A DNA stretch of 64,000 bases from positions 1 to 64,000 of the forward strand of contig SVHD01000008.1 of the NCBI GenBank assembly GCA_015056015.1, in the 5' to 3' direction. The position numbers and the translations under genes are program-made. The stretch comes from Clostridiales bacterium. GTDB lineage: Bacteria > Bacillota > Clostridia > Christensenellales > Aristaeellaceae. Shown here piece after piece: positions 46,050 through 54,692 of this stretch (its first letter is position 1; every line of letters begins with the position of its first letter). The notes beneath the pieces are model-generated. The model was not told where the DNA came from. It was given only the letters and a program-made list of their open reading frames with translations, and did no database searches.

Positions 46050-46910
46050 TCATCCGTTATTTTTTTGATCGTCATCCAGCATTTTATTGAGCATCAGGGC
46101 GGCGGCATTGCCATCCCCCACCGCCTTGGCAATCTGATAGGGCGCGCCCTGCAGATCCCCGGCAATGAGCACATGCTTCAGGCTGGTCTGATAGCCATCG
46201 TGAATTTTGATTTTCTGATTCTCGGTTTCCATTTCGGGCATCAGCTGGCTCATGGCCATGGCAGGCCGCAGCACGAAAACCCCGTCATAGGTTTCCGCCC
46301 GCGCCCCGGTTTTGAGCATAATGCCATCTTCCGTTCTTTCCAGGGAAAGGGGCTTTTCCCGGATGCAGCGGATTTTTTCCGTCAGGGCAGAAACATCATG
46401 GGCGCTTTCCACGTAATAATCCAGCTCCGCTGCGATGCCCGCAAGGAAATTGGCCTCTTCCGCCCCTTCTTCCCAGGCGCCGATCACGGCCACCCGTTTT
46501 TCTTTATAAAACATGCCATCGCAGGTGGCGCAATAGCTGACCCCCATGCCCACCAGCTTTTCTTCCCCTTCAATCAGGGCCACCCGGGGAATGCCGGTAG
46601 CGATAATCACGCCCCGGGCGTCAGCAATTTCATTGCCGATCATGGCGGTATAATAATTGCCCATGGGCAAAATGCGCTGCACCAGGTTTTCCCTGGTTTC
46701 GGCCCCGGCGTCCTTCACCTGCTGATGCATCAGGGAAAGCATTTCTTTTCCCGATACCCGGGGAAGCCCGGGATAATTATCCACCCGGGCCGCCTTTTCC
46801 AAAGCGCCGCCCCCGGCATAGGCCAGCAGCACGCTTTTGCCCCGCAGGCGCAGCGTCAGCGCGGCAGAGCAGCCCGCCGGGCCGCCCCCTACAATCAATA
46901 CATCATACAT
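46050..46910 (-). CDS. thioredoxin-reductase-like NAD(P)/FAD oxidoreductase
   Basis: MYDVLIVGGGPAGCSAALTLRLRGKSVLL, SYCATCDGMFYKEKRVAVIG, IAGDLQGAPYQIAKAVGDGNAAA. Confidence 0.9.
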   Translation of the reverse strand: MYDVLIVGGGPAGCSAALTLRLRGKSVLLAYAGGGALEKAARVDNYPGLPRVSGKEMLSLMHQQVKDAGAETRENLVQRILPMGNYYTAMIGNEIADARGVIIATGIPRVALIEGEEKLVGMGVSYCATCDGMFYKEKRVAVIGAWEEGAEEANFLAGIAAELDYYVESAHDVSALTEKIRCIREKPLSLERTEDGIMLKTGARAETYDGVFVLRPAMAMSQLMPEMETENQKIKIHDGYQTSLKHVLIAGDLQGAPYQIAKAVGDGNAAALMLNKMLDDDQKNNG

Positions 46911-46916
46911 CTGCCC

Positions 46917-48260
46917 TTATTCCTTTTCTTCTTCGTCTTCCTTCTTTTCCAGAACGGTCACGATGGCCCATTCCACCCGGCGATCCAGCATTTCCTCTAC
47001 CCGGATATGCAGCCGGTCATAATCCACCTCGGGATGGGATCCATCCTTGGGAATGGCGGAAAGGCGGCTGAAAATCAATCCGCCCAGGGTATCAAATTCT
47101 TCTTCCTCGGGCAATTCAATTTTCAGCGCATCGCTGATGGTTTCCAGATCGGTGCCGCCGGCAATGCGATAGGTATTTTCATCGATCTTCTGAATATCCT
47201 GGGGCGTGGCAGGATCATATTCATCATAAATATTGCCCACGATTTCTTCCAGCAGATCTTCCATGGTAATCAGCCCGGCGGTGCCGCCGTATTCATCCAC
47301 CACCATGGCCAGATGGATTTTTTTCTTCTGCATATCCCGGAAAAGCACATCGGTGCGCACGGATTCGGGCACGAAATAGGCCGGGCGCAAAATATCCTTG
47401 AGCTGCACCTGATCATTCTGGGAAAGGGCCAGCAGAAAATCTCTTGTGGTGACGGTGCCCTTGATATCATCCATATCTTCGCCATACACCGGGAAGCGGG
47501 AAAGGCCGCTTTCGGTAATGATCCGGATAATATCCTCCGTGGTTTCTTCCATCTGCAGGGCAGTCACATCGGTGCGGTGGGTCATGCATTCCCCGGCGGT
47601 CATATCATTGAATTCAAAAATATTTTCAATCATATCCCGGGCTTCTTCCTCGATGGCGCCGTTTTCCTCGCCCATATCCATCATCATGCGGATTTCATCC
47701 TCGGTCACATTTTCCTCTTCCGTTTTGGGATCAATGCCCATCAGGCGAAGAACGGCATTGACGGATTTGGTCAGAAACCAAACGATGGGCCGAACCACCG
47801 TGGCCACGCCCCCGATCACGCCGCATACGCCCCGGGCGATGCTCTCGGGCTTTTTCATGGCCACCCGCTTGGGCACCAATTCCCCCAGCACCAGCGTGAA
47901 ATAGGAAAGGATCAGGGTGATCAGAATTACGCACAAAGTATTGAGGGTGGAGGCGGGAAGGGCTGTAAATCCCCATTTGTTCACGATCATATCCACCAAG
48001 GGATCGGAAAAATTATCCGCAGCAAAGGCGCTGCCCAGGAAACCGGCCAAAGTAATGGCAATCTGGATGGTGGAAAGAAAGCCGGAGGGCTCCAGCACCA
48101 TGGAAAGCAGCTTTCCCGCCTTCTTATCCCCTTCTTCCATCTGCCTGCGCAGCTTATTTTCATTCAGGGATACGATGGCGATTTCCGCCGCCGCAAAAAA
48201 GGCATTGATTGCAATCAGTATCACCTGTAACGTTAATAGCGCGCCTATCGGGGTATCCAA
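46917..48260 (-). CDS. CNNM/CorC (hemolysin-like) family protein with CBS and CorC_HlyC domains
   Basis: DUF21 TM region, FSRLPVYGEDMDDIKGTVTTRDFL, MAMVVDEYGGTAGLITMEDLLEEIVGNIYDEYD. Confidence 0.93.
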   Translation of the reverse strand: MDTPIGALLTLQVILIAINAFFAAAEIAIVSLNENKLRRQMEEGDKKAGKLLSMVLEPSGFLSTIQIAITLAGFLGSAFAADNFSDPLVDMIVNKWGFTALPASTLNTLCVILITLILSYFTLVLGELVPKRVAMKKPESIARGVCGVIGGVATVVRPIVWFLTKSVNAVLRLMGIDPKTEEENVTEDEIRMMMDMGEENGAIEEEARDMIENIFEFNDMTAGECMTHRTDVTALQMEETTEDIIRIITESGLSRFPVYGEDMDDIKGTVTTRDFLLALSQNDQVQLKDILRPAYFVPESVRTDVLFRDMQKKKIHLAMVVDEYGGTAGLITMEDLLEEIVGNIYDEYDPATPQDIQKIDENTYRIAGGTDLETISDALKIELPEEEEFDTLGGLIFSRLSAIPKDGSHPEVDYDRLHIRVEEMLDRRVEWAIVTVLEKKEDEEEKE

Positions 48261-48444
48261 TGTATTTTCCTCCTTCGTTTTGCCCGTTTTTCCGGGCAGG
48301 AGCGGCTCTTTTCCCGGAAATCATCCCGGCAGAAACAGGGGAACCGCCATTTGTATCCACGTTTCCAATTTTCATTATAGCACAGAAAAGCCACGAATTC
48401 CACATAAAATTGAAAAGAATTTGTAACATTTCTTCTTTCGTTTA

Positions 48445-48473
48445 TTGTCCGCCCGGGCGGGATATGGTATACT
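48445..48473 (+). promoter_or_regulatory. SigA-type promoter with 12-bp palindrome in the spacer
   Basis: TTGTCC-N17-TATACT; CCGCCCGGGCGG at 48449-48460. Confidence 0.65.
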
Positions 48474-48508
48474 GAAGAAGGAATAATTGGGGAAAGGAAG
48501 CGGGCCAA

Positions 48509-50413
48509 ATGCGGAATATTGCCATCTTTGCCCATGTGGACGCCGGGAAAACCACCCTGAGCGAGCAATTGCTCTCCCACGCCGGGGCTATCCGCACCCG
48601 GGGCGCGGTGGATCATGGCACCGCCCATACCGATCGGCTGCCGGTGGAAAAGCGCCGGGGCATATCGGTGCAATCTTCCTGCGCCCATTTTTCCTGGCAG
48701 GGAGAAAAAATCAATCTGATCGATACCCCCGGCCATGCGGATTTTGCCGCCGAGGTGGAGCGTTCCCTCTGGGCGCCGGACGGGGCCATTCTGGTGATTT
48801 CCGCGGTGGAGGGCGTGCAGCCCCAGACCGAGGCCCTTTTCCGCGCTTTGCAGCAGGCATGCATTCCCACCCTGCTTTTTATCAATAAAATTGACCGGGA
48901 AGGAGCGGATGCGAACGCCGCCCTGGCCTCCTTCCGCTCCATTCTGCATCCCGCTGCCGCATTTCTGGATGATGGGGAAGGGATGATGGCCCTGATTGCC
49001 GAAGGGGATGATCAGGCGGCGGAGGATTATTTAAACGGCGTGATCTATGAAAAAGAAGTACTATATGCCCGCATTCGCGCCGCCATGAAGGAAATGGCCC
49101 TTTTCCCGGCTCTGTGCGGCTCTGCCCTGCGGGATGAGGGCGTGCCGGCGCTTTTGCAGGCCATTCTGGATTTATTGCCGCCCCCCTTCGGAAAGAGCGA
49201 AGACCCCTTATGCGCCATTGTCTACGCCGCCAGCCAGGATCCCCTGCTGGGCCGCGGCGCTCACATCCGGGTATTTTCCGGCGTTTTGCAGAATCGGGAC
49301 GCCCTGAATATCGGAAACAGCCAGAAAAAAATCACCCAGATCCGTCTCTGGTCTCCCGATGGCCGGGGCCAGGATACGGGCAAATTGGAAGCCGGGGATA
49401 TCGGCGTGGTATACGGCCTGCAGGAAACGAAAATCGGCGCCGTGATCGGGGATGAAAGCCTGCTGCCCCGGCCCATGCAATTGGGCCTTTTGCGGGAGCC
49501 CCTGCTCTCCGCCAAAATCACCCCGGAAAACCCGGAAAAAGAAAAGGAAATGCAAAAAGCCCTGTTCGAGCTGGCGGGGGAGGATCCCCTGCTTTCGGTG
49601 GCCTACAGCGAAGAAACCAAAGAAACCACCCTGCGGGCCATGGGCAAAATGCAATTGGAAATTCTGGAGGAAACCCTGCGCACCCGTTTTTCCCTGCCCT
49701 GCCGTTTTGATCCGCCCCAGCTGATTTACCGGGAAACGGTGCTGGCCCCCTGCGAAGGCTTTGTGGCCTATACCATGCCCAAGCCCTGCTGGGCGGTAAT
49801 CAAAGTGCTCATTGAGCCCCTTCCCCGGGGCAGCGGGGTGGAATTTCAATCCATCGTGGCGCCCCGGGATATTCTGCCCCGGTATCAGCATCAGGTGGAA
49901 AAGGCCATTCCCCTGGCCCTGCGCCAGGGCATGATGGGCTGGCAGGTCACCGATGTGCGCATCACCTTAATCGACGGCAATCATCATGAAATCCACACCC
50001 ACCCCCTGGATTTCATCGTGGCCACCCCCATGGCGGTAATGGATGGCCTGCGCCGGGGCGGCACCCGATTGCTGGAGCCCCTGCTGGAAGCCCATTTCAC
50101 CATCCCGGAGGATTGCGCCGGCCGGGTGATGAGCGATATCATCCGCATGCGGGGGCAGATGGAATCCTCCCAGCGATCGGGGGATATGATGCGCATCCGG
50201 GCCCTTTTGCCCGCCGCCACCTCCCTTTCCTATTCCGATACGCTTTTGCAATTGACCGGCGGCCGGGGCGGCATGCACACCCGGCTCATCGGCTATCAGG
50301 ATGCGCCGGAGGATACCGTGGCCGTTATGCCAAGGCGGGGCGTGAATCCCCTGGATACGGCCAAATATATTCTGGCGGCCCGCAGCGCCCTGGAGGGCGA
50401 AATTTTCGATTGA
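48509..50413 (+). CDS. Tet(M)/EF-G-like translational GTPase
   Basis: NIAIFAHVDAGKTTLSEQLL, EKRRGISVQSSCAHFSWQGEKINLIDTPGHADFAAEVERSL, FINKIDREG; colinear with Tet(M) to the C-terminus. Confidence 0.92.
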   Translation: MRNIAIFAHVDAGKTTLSEQLLSHAGAIRTRGAVDHGTAHTDRLPVEKRRGISVQSSCAHFSWQGEKINLIDTPGHADFAAEVERSLWAPDGAILVISAVEGVQPQTEALFRALQQACIPTLLFINKIDREGADANAALASFRSILHPAAAFLDDGEGMMALIAEGDDQAAEDYLNGVIYEKEVLYARIRAAMKEMALFPALCGSALRDEGVPALLQAILDLLPPPFGKSEDPLCAIVYAASQDPLLGRGAHIRVFSGVLQNRDALNIGNSQKKITQIRLWSPDGRGQDTGKLEAGDIGVVYGLQETKIGAVIGDESLLPRPMQLGLLREPLLSAKITPENPEKEKEMQKALFELAGEDPLLSVAYSEETKETTLRAMGKMQLEILEETLRTRFSLPCRFDPPQLIYRETVLAPCEGFVAYTMPKPCWAVIKVLIEPLPRGSGVEFQSIVAPRDILPRYQHQVEKAIPLALRQGMMGWQVTDVRITLIDGNHHEIHTHPLDFIVATPMAVMDGLRRGGTRLLEPLLEAHFTIPEDCAGRVMSDIIRMRGQMESSQRSGDMMRIRALLPAATSLSYSDTLLQLTGGRGGMHTRLIGYQDAPEDTVAVMPRRGVNPLDTAKYILAARSALEGEIFD

Positions 50414-50441
50414 TATTATTTTAGAAAGCCGGTGGATTTTC

Positions 50442-51065
50442 ATGAAAGAAATGGCTGTCTCCTCCCAGGAAACCTATCTGGCCCTGGCCCGGAAAGAAAA
50501 AAATCCCGTCAAAAAGCAGGTGCTTCTTGCCCAGGCGGAGCGCATTGCCCCGGATGATCTTGCCGTGCAGAAGGAATTGCTGATGCTGGGGGATTTATAC
50601 AGGCGGGATGGAAAAAATCCCGATCCCCGGCTGATCAAATGCTATCTTTTCCATATTTTTGAGCATCCCGAATCCCATGATGAGCAGGAACAGGAGCACA
50701 TGGCCCGGGAGATTTTCGATCATCCCCGGCTGCAGCGCTGTCTTGCCCTTTCCCCCGCGCCCCAGGAATTCATGAAGGAATATCTTCATGATCTTTCCGA
50801 CGCCTACATTGAAATGTTCATCCGCAATGAGCGGGCCCATGTGCCCTCGCTCTTTGGCTTTGTGCCGCCCCGGCGGCTGGTAAAATTTCTGTCCCTGCCG
50901 GCGGCGGATGTGATCCGGAATATTTTCCTTTGTCCCTTCCTTGCGGAAAATGAGCAATCCCTGCTTGCCGGGGCCTTTTACCGGGCATTCTATCAATATG
51001 TAAACGGCCATACCGAAAATCTGGATGAAGCATTGGGCGAAGAAATCCGCGCCCTGATTCAATGA
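50442..51065 (+). CDS. hypothetical protein
   Basis: Intact ORF, operon with preceding GTPase; no family recognised. Confidence 0.6.
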   Translation: MKEMAVSSQETYLALARKEKNPVKKQVLLAQAERIAPDDLAVQKELLMLGDLYRRDGKNPDPRLIKCYLFHIFEHPESHDEQEQEHMAREIFDHPRLQRCLALSPAPQEFMKEYLHDLSDAYIEMFIRNERAHVPSLFGFVPPRRLVKFLSLPAADVIRNIFLCPFLAENEQSLLAGAFYRAFYQYVNGHTENLDEALGEEIRALIQ

Positions 51066-51439
51066 GCGCCGGGAAAAGGGCCTGCCTTTGGTTTGGCCTG
51101 CTGGTGATTTTTTCCCTGCTTTTGCAATTGCTCGGTTTTCTTTTCGGACAAATTCCCGGGGAAGCAGGCGCGCTTTTCTATCTTTTGCATCTGTATCTTG
51201 TTTTACCCCTGGGGGCAATCATTTTTCCCTTTCTGGCGGGAAAAAGGGGGGTGCATCCCCTGGCCGCCTTTTTCCCGGTAGGGGGCTGCCTGCTTTTGCT
51301 TCCGGTGTATCACAGCCCCGGCGTCGGGCTGCTTTGTCTGCTCCTTTCCCTGGTGGCTTCCGTTGCCGCCCAGGAATGGGAAAAGCAGAAAAATCACAAG
51401 AAAGGATCCCATCATGGCACAGCAAAACGAAAAAAATAG
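51062..51439 (+). CDS. hypothetical membrane protein
   Basis: ATGA overlap with upstream gene; several TM helices. Confidence 0.6.
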   Translation: MSAGKRACLWFGLLVIFSLLLQLLGFLFGQIPGEAGALFYLLHLYLVLPLGAIIFPFLAGKRGVHPLAAFFPVGGCLLLLPVYHSPGVGLLCLLLSLVASVAAQEWEKQKNHKKGSHHGTAKRKK

Positions 51440-51992
51440 CCTCCTGATGCGCATCAAGCGGCTATTCAGCGGGCTTACCAGTCTGGTTCTGGCCCTGGTT
51501 CTGGTGGCGGTCATTTATGTGGCGGCGGTGCTTTTGCATGCCCCGGAGGGACATGAGCAAAACGCCTGGGTGGTAGAGGAAGAAGAAAACGCCGTCACGC
51601 CCCTGCAGGCCGCCTCCTCATCGGATGTGCAATCCCTTGCCCGGCTCTTTGGCGCGCCCCTGCCCGCCTATTCCGGCCAGGCGCCCTCCGGCGAGGCCCG
51701 CAATACCCGGCATGACGGCCAGGCCGTCCGGCAAATCACTCTATCCTACCCCGGCCTTATCATCACTGCCGTGCGCCCCGCTTCCGCCGCGCCCCTGCTT
51801 TTACGGGATGAGCTTATCGTTCAATCCCGCAGCGATCTGACGGTGATGAATCTGCCCGCCGTCCTGGCCGGCAAGGGCACCAGCCATTGCCTCTATTTTT
51901 CCAGCGAATTTGCCGCTTATTCCGTCTACGCCCCCAACGCCGCCGAGGAAGAATTCCTCGCCGCCGTCAGCCGGATCACGCAGGTGAGGTGA
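51414..51992 (+). CDS. hypothetical membrane-anchored protein
   Basis: TM GLTSLVLALVLVAVIYVAAVLL; overlaps upstream gene; SD AAAGGATC. Confidence 0.6.
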   Translation: MAQQNEKNSLLMRIKRLFSGLTSLVLALVLVAVIYVAAVLLHAPEGHEQNAWVVEEEENAVTPLQAASSSDVQSLARLFGAPLPAYSGQAPSGEARNTRHDGQAVRQITLSYPGLIITAVRPASAAPLLLRDELIVQSRSDLTVMNLPAVLAGKGTSHCLYFSSEFAAYSVYAPNAAEEEFLAAVSRITQVR

Positions 51993-52025
51993 GCGGGGGA
52001 ATAATTGCGGGAGATTGAGAGATAT

Positions 52026-52195
52026 TGCGGGAGGGGGATTCTCAGGAACAAACCCCTTGAGGGTTTGTGACGCGGCATGCGTCAATACTGCAGACGCAGA
52101 GAGCATGCGCAAACGAAGTGCAGGGCATGCGATTCTTTTTCAAAGAATCCCCCTCCCGCACCCTCCCCAAGAAAGCCATTCTGGATTTTTCTTGG
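52026..52195 (+). repeat. hairpin family A, copy A8, interrupted by 88-bp insert
   Basis: TGCGGGAGGGGGATTCT (52026-52042) and AGAATCCCCCTCCCGCA (52144-52160) pair; insert 52043-52130 flanked by GATTCT direct repeats; tail CCCCAAGAAAGCCATTCTGGATTTTTC. Confidence 0.85.
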
Positions 52196-52210
52196 GGAGG
52201 TTTTATTTTA
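52161..52210 (+). terminator. intrinsic terminator
   Basis: CCCTCCCCAAGAAAgccattctggatTTTTCTTGGGGAGGTTTTATTTTA. Confidence 0.75.
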
Positions 52211-52282
52211 TTGATTCCCAGTAAAGCAAAAAGGCCCAGTAAAGCAAAAAGGCTGCAAACAAAGTTAAGCAGCCTCTTCGTG

Positions 52283-52328
52283 CCCCAGGAAAGCCATTCT
52301 GGATTTTTCCCGGGGTTTTTATTTATTG
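52283..52328 (+). terminator. second intrinsic terminator with the same loop
   Basis: CCCCAGGAAAgccattctggaTTTTTCCCGGGGTTTTTATTTATT. Confidence 0.7.
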
Positions 52329-52345
52329 GTTGCCAGTGGCGCAGT

Positions 52346-53245
52346 TTAATCCCAATACCATCCCTTATAGCTGGGCGAGGACACATTTTCCACCGTGCCA
52401 TCGGAGTAGCGCACCCGGGTAACCGCGAAATAGGCCTGATAGACATACGCCGCATTTTCCAGGAAAATTTCGGGGCAGGTGATGGTTTCGTAGGGCTTGA
52501 TTTTCTGGGTCAGGGTGGTCTTTTCCACGCTGCTATTCTGATTGCCATAGGCGTCGCAGGTATAGAAGCTGATATCGTAGGAAGTGACCGTCTTGGAGGG
52601 ATGGGTATTTTTCACGTCAAAGCGGATGGAATAGCGCCGGGTGCTGACCCGCTTCAGGCTGGCCCGGCTGCCGCTGGGGATGGTCAGAGAAGCGGAAGCG
52701 GTGCTGCCGGAGCTGGGCTTGGGCGTAGCGGTGGGGGAAGAATATCTGGAAGCGCTGCTGGTAATATCGGAAGGATCCACCATCAGATCATCTTCATTGA
52801 GAATCCAGTAGGAATAATTGGGATCGGAATTGGTTTCGGATGTGCCGTTGGTATAGTATACCTTGGTAATCGCCACATATACCAGGCAACTGTTCTGCGG
52901 ATCGGAAAGGTAGATGGGCCCCACTTCCACCGTTTCATAGGGCTTGATTTTCTGGGTCAGGGTCACCGTTTCCGTCTGGGCATTCTGATAGCCGTAGGCG
53001 TCGCAGGTATAATAGGTCACATTAAAGGAACGGACAGTTTTGCTGCTGTTGGTATTTTTCACTTCAAACGTAAAAGACATCCGCTTGGTGCTGACCTTTT
53101 TCCAGGTGCCCCAGCTGCCATTGGGAATATCCAGGGCGGTTTCGGCGGCCAGGGCCTCGGGGATGCAGCTTATCAGCAGCACCAGCATGGAAGTAAGGGC
53201 CAGCATCCGTTTCAGCATCGTGATGATTTTCATTCGGCGATCCAT
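52346..53245 (-). CDS. secreted protein with two tandem homologous domains
   Basis: Signal peptide; KKVSTKRMSFTFEVKNTNSSKTVRSFNVTYYTCDAYGYQN and KRVSTRRYSIRFDVKNTHPSKTVTSYDISFYTCDAYGNQN. Confidence 0.8.
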   Translation of the reverse strand: MDRRMKIITMLKRMLALTSMLVLLISCIPEALAAETALDIPNGSWGTWKKVSTKRMSFTFEVKNTNSSKTVRSFNVTYYTCDAYGYQNAQTETVTLTQKIKPYETVEVGPIYLSDPQNSCLVYVAITKVYYTNGTSETNSDPNYSYWILNEDDLMVDPSDITSSASRYSSPTATPKPSSGSTASASLTIPSGSRASLKRVSTRRYSIRFDVKNTHPSKTVTSYDISFYTCDAYGNQNSSVEKTTLTQKIKPYETITCPEIFLENAAYVYQAYFAVTRVRYSDGTVENVSSPSYKGWYWD

Positions 53246-53336
53246 GGTTTTCAATCCTTCCTTTTGTTCTTTCGTTGCCTTCATATTAACATTATTTTCC
53301 GGCTTTGTACAGCCCTTTGCCGGGCGGAATATTCAT

Positions 53337-54227
53337 TTATTCCGGCAGGGAAAGCAGATAGCCATCCAGATTGGTTCTGCCCGATACCGTGATTTCTTCC
53401 TGCCCGCAAAGCTGCAGGGCGGCAATAAGAATGCACAGTCCATGGGGCATATGGGCGGCCCTGGCCGGGGGCAGCCCCGGCACCCGCATTCTTTGCTCCA
53501 TCGTCATGGAGGAAAGCAGGACCAATTGCCGTTTGGCCTCCGCAAGGGAAATGATCTTTCCCTCCACGCCCTCGCCATGGGCCTCTCTGCCCATCTGGAT
53601 GGCCGCCGCCGTGGTGCAGCTGCCCCCCAGGCCCACCATTTTCGGGGCCCTGGGATAGGCGGAAAGGGCGTCGGTAAAGGGGCGCAAAGTATCCTCTGCC
53701 ATTTTCATGGCCCGGGCCGCATCCTCCCCGGAGGCAATGGGGCACATTTTCAGCAGCCGGGAAGCCCCCATCTGGGCGCTGCGGGCAAAGAGAATTTCCC
53801 CGGCCTGTCCCAAGGTAAATTCGGTGGAGCCGCCGCCGATATCCATCACCAGCCGGCATTGCTGCCCCGCCACCGCCTGGAAGGCCAGGCGCGCCTCCTC
53901 CTCCCCGGAAATCACCTGCAATTTCAGGCCGCAGATTTCTTCAATCCGCTTTGCCAGATCGCTTCCGTTTTTCGCATCCCGGGTGGCGCTGGTGGCAAAG
54001 AGGGCGATTTCCCCCGCCCCCTGCATTTTTCCCGCCAGATACAGCCGGGCCACCGCCTGGGCGGTATCCTCCAGCCGTTCCGGGGCAATCCTTCCCTGCT
54101 CATCCAGGCCCAAAAAGAGCCGCGTTTCCTCGCGGCCCCTGAAAATATCCGTCAGAATTCCATTCTTTTTTTCCGCCACCAGCAGCCTGGTGGAATTGGA
54201 TCCGATAGCAATCGCGCCGCGCTTCAT
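53337..54227 (-). CDS. Ppx/GppA phosphatase family protein
   Basis: AIAIGSNSTRLLVAE, FATSATRDAKNG, VMDIGGGSTEFTLG, VGLGGSCTT. Confidence 0.93.
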   Translation of the reverse strand: MKRGAIAIGSNSTRLLVAEKKNGILTDIFRGREETRLFLGLDEQGRIAPERLEDTAQAVARLYLAGKMQGAGEIALFATSATRDAKNGSDLAKRIEEICGLKLQVISGEEEARLAFQAVAGQQCRLVMDIGGGSTEFTLGQAGEILFARSAQMGASRLLKMCPIASGEDAARAMKMAEDTLRPFTDALSAYPRAPKMVGLGGSCTTAAAIQMGREAHGEGVEGKIISLAEAKRQLVLLSSMTMEQRMRVPGLPPARAAHMPHGLCILIAALQLCGQEEITVSGRTNLDGYLLSLPE

Positions 54228-54598
54228 TCGTTTTCCTCCGGGATCATTTCCCCTTCATCCACCACGGTGGCCTGGGGCGTATCATAGAGAGAATCGGGGT
54301 TCATCACCACAAAGCGGATTTCCCCCGGCATCAGATAGCCGTATAAACTGCGGGCCTTTTCGATAATATAGGCGTCGGTATCCTTGATGGCAATTTCCTG
54401 CTGGAGCGTGCTTTTTTCCGCCTCCACCGCCAATTGCCGCAGCCGCGTTTCCTTGGCCACATCCTGCAATACGGCAATATCCTGATCCAGCCGATTGATG
54501 GTAATCATGCCGCAGGCGGCAATCACAAAGGCGGTTACCAGCACCGGCAATAATTTCAGCCTGGGACGCATGCCCATCCCTCCTTTACTCTCCACCAT
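54224..54598 (-). CDS. FtsB/DivIC septum formation initiator family protein
   Basis: N-terminal TM, coiled coil, IIEKARSLYGYLMPGEIRFVV. Confidence 0.85.
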   Translation of the reverse strand: MVESKGGMGMRPRLKLLPVLVTAFVIAACGMITINRLDQDIAVLQDVAKETRLRQLAVEAEKSTLQQEIAIKDTDAYIIEKARSLYGYLMPGEIRFVVMNPDSLYDTPQATVVDEGEMIPEENE

Positions 54599-54692
54599 TT
54601 CGCCGAGGGCTTTCCCTTTTCCTGCCGGAAACAGGCAAAAATGCCAGAGAATCCTGTAACAAAAAATGACAATTCCTTCCCCCGGAAAGAAA

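Noticed and set aside
45975-48230. 751-aa plus-strand ORF
   Set aside because: Antisense to the thioredoxin-reductase-like and CNNM genes; no independent coding evidence.
48509-50413. Tetracycline resistance gene tet
   Set aside because: The domain IV YSPVS-type motif needed by ribosomal protection proteins is not present; annotated only as a Tet(M)-like GTPase.
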